This document shows, one piece after another, positions 1 to 10,329 of a stretch of DNA of 64,000 bases (its first letter is position 1; every line of letters begins with the position of its first letter). Source of the stretch: Chamaelirium japonicum (lineage: Eukaryota > Streptophyta > Magnoliopsida > Liliales > Melanthiaceae); assembly GCA_947650365.1 (NCBI GenBank), contig OX393554.1, positions 36,786,482 through 36,850,481 on the forward strand, read 5' to 3'. The position numbers were made by a program, and so were the translations under genes. The notes under the pieces were generated by a model. It was not told the DNA's origin. It was given only the letters and a program-made list of their open reading frames with translations, and made no database searches.

Positions 1-1828
1 CCCGAGGAGGTGACGCATCCTTTTCTCCCTGATACTCGTCTGGCTGACCGAGCCCTGCCACCATGGCTGCTACCTCCTCAGCCAGAGATCGTGAAGGGGG
101 TGGGGGTTGTTCAACCTCCACACCCCCACTTGTAGTTGGCCCTCCCAGACGGGGAACTTCGGGAGGTATCTGATCGAGGGGTGTAGGGTTGCTTCCAACC
201 CCACCGCTCCCCGATATCCTGATCTTGAAGTGCAGAGGATTCTTTTTCAGCTCCCCGAAGTCGTAGGTGGGAATCACTCTAGGGCCATCGCTCGTTGCGT
301 CCATTACCCTCTCCATCCTGCGAGCTTTTTCTTCGTCTATAAGGATCGGCTGCGAGTCCTCATCATCAGCTCCACCAGTGGGGGTGGGAGGAACAATGGG
401 GGTGGGAGGAATTTCTTCCTCACCACCCCCATGTCCTTCGGCACCACCAGTGGGGGGGGGAGGAATTTCTTCCTCGCCACCCCCATGACTGCCATCATCA
501 TCTTCATCTTCATCTTCATCATCATCTTCTCCGTCTTCTTCTCCATCGCTGCCTGTGCCCTCATCCTCCTCATCTCCGCCCTCCTCCTCCCTCTCTACTT
601 CCTCTTCTTCACCTTCATCCTTCTTTTTCCCTTCATCCTCCTCCTATTTGATGGGGATTTTTCTCTTCTTCTTCGCCGGACCCTTTGGATTTACCAGCTT
701 CTCCTCCGAGGGCAAGCTGCGCCTGGCTCCATAAGTTTTCTTCTCAAACCGAAGCTTTCTAACAATTTTTCCAGACTGGAGGTCCTCCTCATAGTCTGAG
801 TAGATAACTTCATTATCTTCATAGTGAAGCTTCGATCGATGGAGAAGGTTGGCCTTGCCATGCCGAACCGGGCAGTTCGAGAACTACTTCCAAGATCGAG
901 TCCCGTAGGTCAACTCCAGAAAGAGATTATCGACAGCCCCCACCTGCTCCGGAGGCCACGCAAGAGCTCCTCCTGCACAGAACATGTCTGTCTCTTCTTG
1001 CACCTTGTACCGAGGAACCTCAGGAACTGACATTGGAGTCCAGGCACCAGACACCGACAGCGGCCTGTCCGTGTAAAGTTTGTCGGAACCAATGGTATCG
1101 ATGATCGGGCGTAGGGCAGAGACACCCATCAAATAATAGAATGGGCTATCCTTCCTCCAGGCCCATCGGTAGTGGTAGAAGAAATATCCCATCTCTATCC
1201 GAGCTTCTTCACCTTCGGGAAGGCTGGAATAGCATTTCCTCAGCTCCTCCTGGAAGTCCGACTCTACGCGACAGAAAGCATAGATGATCCTCCAGGAGTT
1301 TCCAGTCACCTGCCCGGGGCAGAGACCAGAAATGTTCAATAACCTCGCAGCGAAGGGAGGCAGTGGAAGGCGCAGTCCGCAGTTAAGTTGGCCGATCGTG
1401 ACGATAGTTCCCATCAATTGCTCCTTGCTCGCGTACTTGACAAAGATTGTCCGCCTGTCAATACCAAAAGCTGACAGAATTCCTGGAAGCGCTGGCCGGG
1501 CCTTCCCCTCAGTGAAACATGCTAACAGCTTCTGCAGTTTCTCCCTCTTCACATCTGTGAGTTTGCCCCCCGTGTTGTACCCAAATTCTGGTTCCACCGA
1601 TAGAGGTAGCTGAGGGTGGAGGACGAACTTTGCCTTGGGAATATGCTCTGGCCTTGACGGTGCAGAAGCGAATCCCACTCCTTGGTGCCTCTTACCTAGT
1701 TGGCCAAGCTCTATCAACTCAGCCTTGCCCTTGCCACGGCCCGTCGGGACAGATGTTTCTTCAGCGATTTCCTTCCCCTTCCTCTTGGATGGAACCGAGA
1801 CCTTCTTCGAACTACCGGAGGAGGCCAT
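1..1828 (-). pseudogene. antisense accessory gene (aORF) of the plus-strand T1 copy, broken, runs off the window
   Basis: The reading frame starts at 1828 on the minus strand with MASSGSSKK and a lysine-rich stretch (KRKGKEI). It continues through the block LRLPLPPFAARLLN...SGLCPGQVTGN, typical of the plant 'putative gypsy type transposon' domain (PF04195-like). Further on, toward position 1, come the acidic Glu/Asp-rich segment and the Pro-rich segment seen in the intact homologues at 34184 and 53409. The later exons lie left of the window. The copy is diverged from those homologues and has a small number of breaks. Its orientation, opposite to the element, matches all other copies here. Its molecular role is unknown. 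Confidence 0.8.
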
Positions 1829-2111
1829 TCGATCGATCGAAAGGGAACAGAGAAAGGGAGATCGGAAGCAAAGGCTCTGGACTTCAAAAAAATTCTGAAA
1901 GCGTGAGGCAAAAATGACAGCCAGTAAAACTTATATACCCAGGGTAAAACAGGTACGCAAATCGAGAAGACACGTGTCTTCACCATATCAAATCGCGTGT
2001 TTTTGCAGGAACACGTGGCATCCATCCACAGCAAGCGCAAAATCAGGCGAACCGTCGGACCAGACGAAACGTCGGACCCCCGGTCCACGTGAACCAAACG
2101 GTCCAAGCGAG
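1829..2111 (-). promoter_or_regulatory. promoter of the antisense gene with three G-boxes
   Basis: Reading on the minus strand toward the start codon at 1828, CACGTG occurs at 2086-2091, 2012-2017 and 1971-1976, followed by a TATA-like stretch near 1930-1938. The same three G-boxes and TATA-like stretch lie upstream of the homologous gene at 34184. CACGTG is the classical plant bZIP/bHLH binding site. That it drives this gene is inferred from position and conservation. Confidence 0.55.
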
Positions 2112-2272
2112 CCACCGGTCTGAGTAAACCAGACCGCCGGTCAAAAGCCTCATTCAAACCAACCAAAGACTCAAAACAGGAAAGATCAAACTCCATCAAT
2201 GATCAAAACTCTGCCAAAAGATCGAAGAATGGAACAGTTATGAAACCCTCTCTAAGGGCAGGTTCAAAACTT

Positions 2273-3830
2273 TCAACTAATCTTTCAAATTTCTACTGGA
2301 TCTGGCAAAAAACCAAGGTTTTTTGCCGATCACTCGAACATTGACCGGATAATTTTTACCGATCGGACAAACTTGTCCGATCGGCAAAAATCATTTGATC
2401 GGTCAAATTTCTACTAGATCTGGCAAAAAACCAAGGTTTTTTGTCGATCACTCGAACCTTGACCGGATAATTTTTTACCGATCGGACAAACTTGTCCGAT
2501 CGGCAAAAATCATTCGATCGGTCAAATTTCTAATGGATCTGGCAAAAAACCAAGGTTTTTTGCCGATCACTCGAACCTTGACCGGATAATTTTTACCGAT
2601 CGGACAAACTTGTTCGATCGGCAAAAATCCTTCGATCGGTCAAATTTCTACTGGATCTGGCAAAAAACCAAGGTTTTTTGCCGATCACTCGAACCTTGAC
2701 CGGATAATTTTTACCGATCGGACAAACTTGTCCGATCGGCAAAAATCATTTGATCGGTCAAATTTCTACTAGATCTGGCAAAAAACCAAGGTTTTTTGCC
2801 GATCACTCGAACCTTGACCGGATAATTTTTTACCGATCGGACAAACTTGTCCGATCGGCAAAAATCATTCGATCGGTCAAATTTCTACTGGATCTGGCAA
2901 AAAACCAAGGTTTTTTGCCGATCACTCGAACCTTGACCGGATAATTTTTACCGATCGGACTAACTTGTCCGATCGGCAAAAATCCTTCGATCGGTCAAAT
3001 TTCTACTGGATCTGGCAAAAAACCAAGGTTTTTTGCCGATCACTCGAACCTTGACCGGATAATTTTTACCGATCGGACAAACTTGTCCGATGGGCAAAAA
3101 TCCTTCGATCGGTCAAATTTCTACTAGATCTGGCAAAAAACCAAGGTTTTTTGCCGATCACTCGAACCTTGACCGGATAATTTTTTACCGATCGGACAAA
3201 TTTGTCCGATCGGCAAAAATCATTCGATCGGTCAAATTTCTACTGGATCTGGAAAAAAACCAAGGTTTTTTGCCGATCACTCGAACCTTGACTGGATAAT
3301 TTTTACCGATCGGACAAACTTGTCCGATCGGCAAAAATCTTTCGATCGGTCAAATTTCTACTGGATTTGGCAAAAAACCAAGGTTTTTTGCCGATCACTC
3401 GAACCTTGACCGGATAATTTTTACCGATCGGACAAACTTGTCCGATCAGTAAAAATCCTTCGATCGGTCAAATTTCTACTGGATCTGGCAAAAAACCAAG
3501 GTTTTTTGCCGATCACTCGAACCTTGACCGGATAATTTTTTACCGATCGGACAAACTTGTCCGATCGGCAAAAATCATTCGATCGGTCAAATTTCTACTG
3601 GATCTGGCAAAAAACCAAGGTTTTTTGCCGATCACTCGAACCTTGACCGGATAATTTTTACCGATCGGACAAACTTGTCCGATCGGCAAAAATCCTTCGG
3701 TCGGTCAAATTTCTACTGGATCTGGCAAAAAACCAAGGTTTTTTGCCGATCACTCGAACCTTGACCGAATAATTTTTACCGATCGGACAAACTTGTTCGA
3801 TCGGCAAAAATCATTTGATCGGTCAAATTT
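2273..3830 (+). repeat. 118-bp tandem repeat in T1 3' region, about 13 copies
   Basis: Units of 118-119 bp repeat about 13 times, counted from the recurring TCACTCGAAC at roughly 118-base steps (about 2332 to 3753). Each unit holds two strong dyads: an A-rich arm and a T-rich arm flanking CCAAGG, and two 12-base arms beginning CCGATCGG around a 2-base centre. Short open frames across this region (for example those reading MIGQISTRSGKK) are by-products of the repeat. The block lies between the antisense gene promoter and the 3' LTR, where Tat elements are known to carry tandem repeats. Confidence 0.92.
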
Positions 3831-4180
3831 CAACCGATCGGTCAAATTTCCTACTGGATCGGTTAAAAAACCATGCTTTTTGACCGATCACCCTATTCTT
3901 GACCGGTTGAATTTTGACCGATCGGTTAAAATTTGACTGATCGGTCAAATATGACCGATCGGTCAAAAATTAACCGATCGGTCAAATTTCAACCGATCGG
4001 TCAAATTTCCTACTGGATCGGTCAAAAAACCCTGTTTTTTGACCGATCACCCGATTCTTGACCGGTTGAATTTTGACCGATCGGTCAAAATTTGACCGAT
4101 CGGTCAAAATTGATCGATCGGTCAAAATTGACCGATCGGTCAAAATTGACCGATCAATCAAAATTGACCGGTCAGTCCTT
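3815..4180 (+). repeat. short GACCGATCGGTCAAA repeats
   Basis: This stretch is an irregular tandem run of about 19-bp units built on the palindrome GACCGATCGGTC followed by AAA(A)TT. It joins the 118-bp array to the polypurine tract side. The same block, in reverse orientation, sits next to the LTRs of the minus-strand array (31650-31985, 44440-44775). Confidence 0.85.
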
Positions 4181-4280
4181 TTTTGTGCTAACACTCGACA
4201 AGCTTCTTCATGCCTTTTGCAACAGGGGGTTGCTATTTTTTGCACCAAATCCAAGCCAGCCAGAACGAACTCTAGCTAAC

Positions 4281-4294
4281 TTGGAGGGGGTAAC
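4281..4294 (+). other. polypurine tract of the plus-strand T1 copy
   Basis: The purine-rich run TTGGAGGGGGTAAC lies directly before the LTR start TGTGGG. The same tract, reverse-complemented, follows the LTRs of the minus-strand copies (31525, 44324, 47416). Position and purine bias identify it as the plus-strand primer site of the element. Confidence 0.8.
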
Positions 4295-5089
4295 TGTGGG
4301 TGCAAATTTTGGCAGAAGTTTACCAACTACCGCGGGACCCACCGGCCCTGCCTGGTGGGACCACGAAGACTACCGCGGGACCCACCGGCCCTGCCTGGTG
4401 GGACCACGAAGACTACCACGGGACCCACCGGCCCTGCCTGGTGGGACCACGAAGACTACCACGGGACCCACCGGCCCTGCCTGGTGGGACCACGAAGACT
4501 ACCACGGGACCCACCAGCCCTGCCTGGTGGGCCCACGAGGACCACCGCGGGACCCATCGGCCCCATCCGATAGGCCCAAGAGCCTGTGGAATCCCCCAGA
4601 AGATGGTAGCGGGGCCCGCTAGCTTTACCTGGAGAATCCCAGATACGACAGCAGAAAACCGCCATTTGCCCCGGAATTCCTCCCCGGGAATCCTATAAAT
4701 AGCAGAGCCTTCGAATGTAAAAGGATCGAACTCTCAGTTTTAAAACCAGAGCTCTGAGATTTCCAACTTCCCATCTACCATCTCTCTTTGATCTTCTTCT
4801 CTCCTTCGAAGAGATCAGAGTGTTTCTAGTGATACTCGGCCTGTCGAGATCACTTCGACATAAGTGTTAGTGAATTCGGGTTGCTCCCTATAGCACGGAG
4901 ACGTAGGCTTCGGCCGAACTCCGAGATCACATCTCGTGTCAACAATCTCTCTGATTGCATCTCTCTGTTTACATATCAAAGGCTTCAACTTCAATCAACA
5001 GATCGACCAACGATCTCCGACGTCAACTTCAACTCCAATTGACTGGTGCTGCGAGAATCTTCGGGTCGGCACGAAGATTTTCCCCCACA
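4295..5089 (+). repeat. 3' LTR of the plus-strand T1 copy (795 bp)
   Basis: The LTR begins TGTGGGTGCAAA and ends TTTTCCCCCACA, the same termini as every other T1 LTR here. A 43-bp minisatellite (about 4325-4570) lies in U3, followed by a TATA box TATAAATA at 4694-4701. The right end abuts the 23-bp satellite. Confidence 0.93.
4325..4570 (+). repeat. 43-bp minisatellite inside the T1 LTR, about 6 copies
   Basis: Units of 43 bp containing CCACCGGCCCTGCCTGGTGGG repeat upstream of the LTR TATA box. Because 43 is not a multiple of three and the unit lacks stops, long Gly/Pro/Trp-rich open frames appear in several frames and on both strands; these are not genes. Confidence 0.9.
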
Positions 5090-8000
5090 GAATTAGAATG
5101 GATCGTATGAATATATTAGAATGGATCGTACGAATGAATTAGATTGGATCGTACGAATGACTTAGAATGGATAGTACGAATGAATTAGAATGGATCGTAC
5201 AAATGAATTAGAATAGATACATTCGTGTGAATGAATTAGAATTGATCATACGAATGAATTAGAATTGATCGTGCGAATGAATTAGAATGGATCGTGCGAA
5301 TGAATTAGAATAGATCGTACAAATGAATTAGAATGGATCTTATGAATGAATTAGAATGGATCATGCGAATGAATTAGAATGGATAGTATGGATGAATTAG
5401 AATGGATCGTACGGATGAATTAGAATAGATCGTACGGATCAATTAGAATGGATCATACGAATGAATTAGAATGGATCGTTCGAATGAATTAGAATGGATC
5501 ATACGAATGAATTAGAATGGATTGTACGAATGAAATAGAATGGATCGTGCGAATGAATTAGAATCGATCGTACAAGTGAATTAGAAAGGATCGTACGAAT
5601 GAATTAGAATGGATCGAACGAATGAAATAGAATAGATCGTGCGAATGAATTAGAATGGATCGTGCGAATGAATTTGAATGGATCGTACGAATGAATTAGA
5701 ATGGATCATACAAATGTATTAGAATGGACCGTACGAATTAATTAGAATGGATCGTGCGAATGAATTAGAATGGATCGTGCGAATGAATTAGAATGGATCA
5801 TATGAATTAATTAGAATGGATCGTACGAATGAATTAGAATGGATACATTCGTGCGAATGAAATAGAATGGATTGTACGAATGAATTAGAATAGATCGTGC
5901 GAATGAATTAGAACGGGTTGTAGAAATTAATTAGAATGGATCGTACGAATGAATTAGAAAGGATCGTACGAATGAATTAGAATGGATACATTCGTATGAA
6001 TGAATTAGTATGGTTAAATTCGTGCATTTGAATGATCCATTCTAATTCATTCGTACGATCCATTCTAACTCATTCGCACGATCCATTCTAATTCATTCAC
6101 ACGAATATATCCATTCTAATTCATTCGAATGATCTATTCTAATTTATTCGTATGATCCATTCTAATTCAATCGTATGATTCATTCTAAATCATTCGCACG
6201 AATGTATCTATTCTAATTCATTCGTATGATTCATTCTAATTCATTTGCATCAAATTCATTCGCACGAATGTATCCAATCTAATTCATTCGCACGAATGTA
6301 TCCATTCTAATTCATTCATATGATCCATTCACATTCATTCGTATGATCCATTCTAATTCATTATTCGTACGATCCATTCTAATTCATTCGTACGATCCAT
6401 TCTAATTCATCATTCATATGATCCATTCTAATTCATTATTCATGCGATCCTTTCTAATTCATTCGTATAATCCATACTAATTCATTCGTACGGTCCATTC
6501 TAATTCATTCGTACGATCCATTCATATTCATTCGTACGATCCATTCATATTTATTTGTACGATCCATTTTAATTCATTCGTACGGTCCATTCTAATTCAT
6601 TTGCATGATCCATTCTAATTCATTCGTATAATCTGTTCTAATTAATTCGTACGATCCATTCAAATTCATTCGTATGAATGTATCCATTCTAATTCGTTCG
6701 TATGATCTATTCTAATTCATTTGTACGATCCGTTCTAGTTCATTCGTAAACGCTATTCTAATTCATTCAAACAACCCATTCTAATTCATTCATATAATCC
6801 TTTCAAATTCATTCGCACGAATGTATCTATTCTAATTCATTCGTAGGATCCATTCTAATTCATTCGTACGATCCTTTCTAATTCATTTGTAAGATCCATT
6901 CTAATTTATTCTAACGAATGTATCCATTCTAATTCATTCGTACGATCCATTCTTATTCATTCAAACGATTCATTCTAATTCATTCGCACGAATGTATCCA
7001 TTCTAATTCATTCGTACGATCCATTCTAATTCATTTGCACGTTCCATTCTAATTCATTCGCACGATCCATTCTAATTCATTTGTATGATCCATTCTAATT
7101 CATTCGTACGATCCATTCTAATTCATTCGTACGATCCATTCTAAATCATTCGTACGATCCAATCTAATTCATTCGTACAATCCATTCTAATTCATTCACA
7201 TGATCCACTCAAATTCATTCGTATGATCCATTCTAATTCATTCACACGATCCATTCTAATTCATTTGTACGATCCATTCTAATTCATTCTTACTATCCAT
7301 TCTAATTCATTCGTACGATCCATTCTAATTCATTCGCACGATCAATTCTAATTTATTCGTACGATCCATTCTAATTTATTCGTACGATCCATTCATATTC
7401 ATTCGTACGATCCATTCTAATTCATTCGTACGATCCATTCCACTTTATTCGTGCGATCCATTCCAATTCATTCGCACGATACATTCTAATTCATTCGTAC
7501 GATCCATTATAATTTATTCATACGATCCATTCTAATTCATTCGCACGAATGTATCCATTCTAATTCATTCGTACGATCTATTCTAATTCATTCATAGGAG
7601 CTATTATAATTCATTCGTATGACCCATTCTAATTCATTTGTATGATCCATTCTAATTCATTCACACGAATGTATCCATAATAATTCATTCGTACGATCCA
7701 TTCTAATTCATTCGTACGATCCATTCTAATTCATTCCCACGAATGTATCCATTCAAATTCATTCGTACGATCCATTCTAATTCATACGTACATCCATTCT
7801 AATTCATTCTCACGATCCATTCTAATTCATTCGTGGGAATTAATTAGAATGGATCATATGAATGAATTAGAATGGATCGTACGAATAAATTAGTACGGAT
7901 CGTATGAATGAAATAGGAAAGATCGCACGAATGTATCCATTCTAATTCATTCGTACGATCCATTCTAATTCATTCGCACGAATGTATCCGTTATAATTTA

Positions 8001-9303
8001 TTCGTACGATCCATTCTAATTCATTAGCACGAACGAATGTAGCCATTCTAATTCATTCGTACGATCCTTTCTAATTCATTCGTCCGATCCATTCTAATTC
8101 ATTCGTACATTCCATTCTAATTCATTCGCACGAATGTATCAATTCTAATTCATTCGCACGATCCATTCTAATTCATTCGTACGATCCATTCTAATTCATG
8201 CGCACGAATGTATCCATTCTATTTCATTCGTACGATCCATTCTAATTCATTCGTACGATCTATTCTAATTCATTCGTGCTAATATATCCATTCGAATTAG
8301 AATGGATCGTACGAATGAATTAGGATGGATCGTTCATGCGAATGAATTAGAATGCATACATTCGTGCGAATGAATTAGAATGGATCATATGAATGAATTA
8401 GAATGGATCGTACGAATGAATTAGAATGGATACATTCGTGCGAATGAATTAGAATGGATCATACGATTGAATTAGAATCGATACATCCGTGTGTCGTACG
8501 ATCAATTCTAATTCATTCGTACGATCCATTCTAATTCATTCGTACGATCCATTCAAATTCATTCTTACGATCCATTCAAATTCATTCGTACGAATGAATT
8601 AGAATGGATCGTATAAATGAGTTAGAATGGATTGTACGAATGAATTAGAATAGTTCGTGTGAATGAATTAGAATGGATCGTACGAAAAAATTAGAATGGA
8701 TACATTCGTGCGAATGAATTAGAATGGATTATATGAATGAATTAGAATAGATGAACGAATTAGAAATGATCGTACAAATGAATTAGAATGGATTGTACGA
8801 ATGAATTAGAATGGATCGTACGAATGAATTAGAATAGAAACATTCGTGCGAATGAACTAGAATGGATCGTATGAATAAATTAGAATGGATCGTACGGTTG
8901 AATTAGAATGGATCGTACAAATAAATTAGAATGGATCGTATGAATGAATTAGAATGGAAACATTCGTGCGAATGAATTAGAATGGATCGTACGAATGAAT
9001 TAGAATGGATCGAACGAATGAATTAGAATGGATCGTACGAATGAATTAGAATGGATAGATTCATATGAATGAATTAGAAATGATCGTACAAATGAATTAG
9101 AAAGGATCGTACGAATGAATTAGATTGATTCATACGAATGAATTAGAATGGATCATATGAATGAATTAGAATGAATACATTCGTGCGAATGAATTAGAAT
9201 GTATCATACGAATGAATTAGAATGGATACATTCGTATGAATAAATTAGAATAGATCGTGCGAATAAATTAGAATAAATTGTATGAATGAATTAGAGTGGA
9301 TCG
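5090..9303. repeat. 23-bp satellite array with repeated orientation switches
   Basis: About 4.2 kb consists of a 23-bp unit containing GAATTAGAATGG and CGTACGAATG, with a longer variant of about 28 bp that inserts GAATGTATCC (or its complement). The unit reads forward at about 5090-6025, reversed at about 6030-7835, then alternates in shorter blocks (near 7840-7920, 7930-8290, 8290-8500, 8500-8590) and is forward again to 9303. The core CATTCGTACGAATG is a perfect palindrome. There is no coding potential. The T2 element at 9304 interrupts the array, which resumes at 21904. Confidence 0.93.
9299..9303. other. left target-site duplication of the T2 element (GATCG)
   Basis: GATCG directly precedes the 5' LTR and is repeated directly after the 3' LTR at 21904-21908. 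The bases come from the satellite unit, so the T2 element inserted into the satellite. Confidence 0.9.
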
Positions 9304-10287
9304 TGTTGGGGGTAGCTGAAACTCGCCCAGGAGTTCGCCCCCCCGTGCTCACCAAATCATCTTGACAGGGAGTGAGATCCACATTGGGCTGAAGGGGCCC
9401 TAGGCAAAGAGCTCGCTCAAGAGCTCGCGCCAAGCACGCTCAGGAGCTCGATCAAGCTCGCGCTGGAGCTCGCCCGAGCTCGCTCAGGAGCTCGCCAAAG
9501 CTCGCTCAGGAGCTCGCCAGAGCTCGCTCAGGAGCTCGATCAAGCTCGCGCTGGAGCTCGCCCAAGCTCGCTCAAGAGCTCGCCAAAGCTCGCTCAGGAG
9601 CTCGCCCAAGCTCGCTCAAGAGCTCGCCCAAGCTCGCGCAATAGCTCGCCAAGCTCGCACGAGAATTCGGTTGCAGTGGCAGCGGGAGTTAGACCGTCAT
9701 GCATATAAAGACACCGGCATCGCAGACGTCCCAAGCTCACTCAGGACGAGCTCGCCCTGGCTTCCCACCTGAGTTCGCCCGCAATAGGGCAGCATGAAGG
9801 GCTGCCAGGTGTCGAAATCCCACAGAAGCTACATGGACAAACGTCCATGGAAGCCCGCCCTAGTTAGTTTGAGACCGCCCAGACTTGAACAGTCCAGAAT
9901 AACCACCTGGCAGCGACAAGAATTGATGCTCTCCCCCACTCAAACCGCCTGGCAGGCTCAACGACAAAGAATGTCAGGGGTGCGAGTTCCAAGGATCGTC
10001 AGAGACCCACGCGAGCCAGAACGTGGGGGTCTAGAAGGCTCTGGAAAGAATCTCCACGTGTCGGGCAACGGTAGGTCGCCAATGTCTATAAATCCCCACC
10101 CCCAGGCTCTAGAGTACAGGTTGGAAACCCTTTTCCCTACCACTTTTGTCTACTACAGCTCGCCGTTGTGCACCTGAGACTGACTTGAGCGTCGGAGGGT
10201 CTGCGCTCCTAAGGGAGCCAGCCGTTCTCACGCTTTTTCTTTGTCTTGCAGGCAGCCCGCACGGACCAGTGAAAAATCCCCCAAACA
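9304..10287 (+). repeat. 5' LTR of T2 (984 bp)
   Basis: It begins TGTTGGGGGTAGC and ends CCCCCAAACA, identical termini to the 3' LTR at 20900-21903. It contains GAGCTC-rich subrepeats (9407-9665) and a TATA-like TATAAAT at about 10087-10093. The primer-binding site follows at once. Confidence 0.95.
9407..9665 (+). repeat. about 20-bp GAGCTCG subrepeats in T2 LTR
   Basis: Irregular tandem units built on GCTCGCTCAGGAGCTCGCC repeat across the U3 part of the LTR. The 3' LTR carries the same block (about 21003-21270) with a slightly different arrangement, which accounts for much of the length difference between the two LTRs. Confidence 0.85.
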
Positions 10288-10306
10288 TTTGGCGCAGTCT
10301 GTGGGA
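10288..10306 (+). other. primer-binding site of T2
   Basis: TTTGGCGCAGTCTGTGGGA follows the 5' LTR directly. It is close to the T1 site (TGGCGCCGTCTGTGGGA), and this TGGCGC...TGTGGGA form is usual for the Tat lineage. I do not assign the primer tRNA with certainty. Confidence 0.85.
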
Positions 10307-10329
10307 TCTTTCGACTGGTTCCTGCGAGA

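Larger units (their letters stand above)
1..5089 (+). mobile_element. T1 Tat-lineage LTR retrotransposon, 3' end of a plus-strand copy
   Basis: The window opens inside a plus-strand T1 element. In order it shows the antisense accessory gene (minus strand), that gene's promoter, about 13 copies of a 118-bp repeat, a block of short GACCGATCGGTC repeats, a polypurine tract and the 3' LTR. Gag, pol and the 5' LTR would lie to the left of the window. The same order, reversed, recurs in the minus-strand T1 array at 22718-63505, which fixes family and orientation. The copy is visibly diverged from the array units and is a broken fossil. The 3' LTR abuts the 23-bp satellite directly, so the element probably inserted into that satellite. 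If so its right target duplication would be the five bases at 5090-5094; the left one is outside the window. Confidence 0.88.

Noticed and set aside
2395-3299. Repeated open frames reading MIGQISTRSGKKPRFF
   Set aside because: Products of the 118-bp tandem repeat with no conserved start, no domain and varying copy number.
2273-3830. Possible CRISPR array (regular repeats)
   Set aside because: No unique spacers: the whole 118-bp unit repeats, and the setting is a plant retrotransposon.
5090-9303. Possible telomere or interstitial telomeric repeat
   Set aside because: The unit is 23 bp, not TTTAGGG-like, and it occurs in both orientations.
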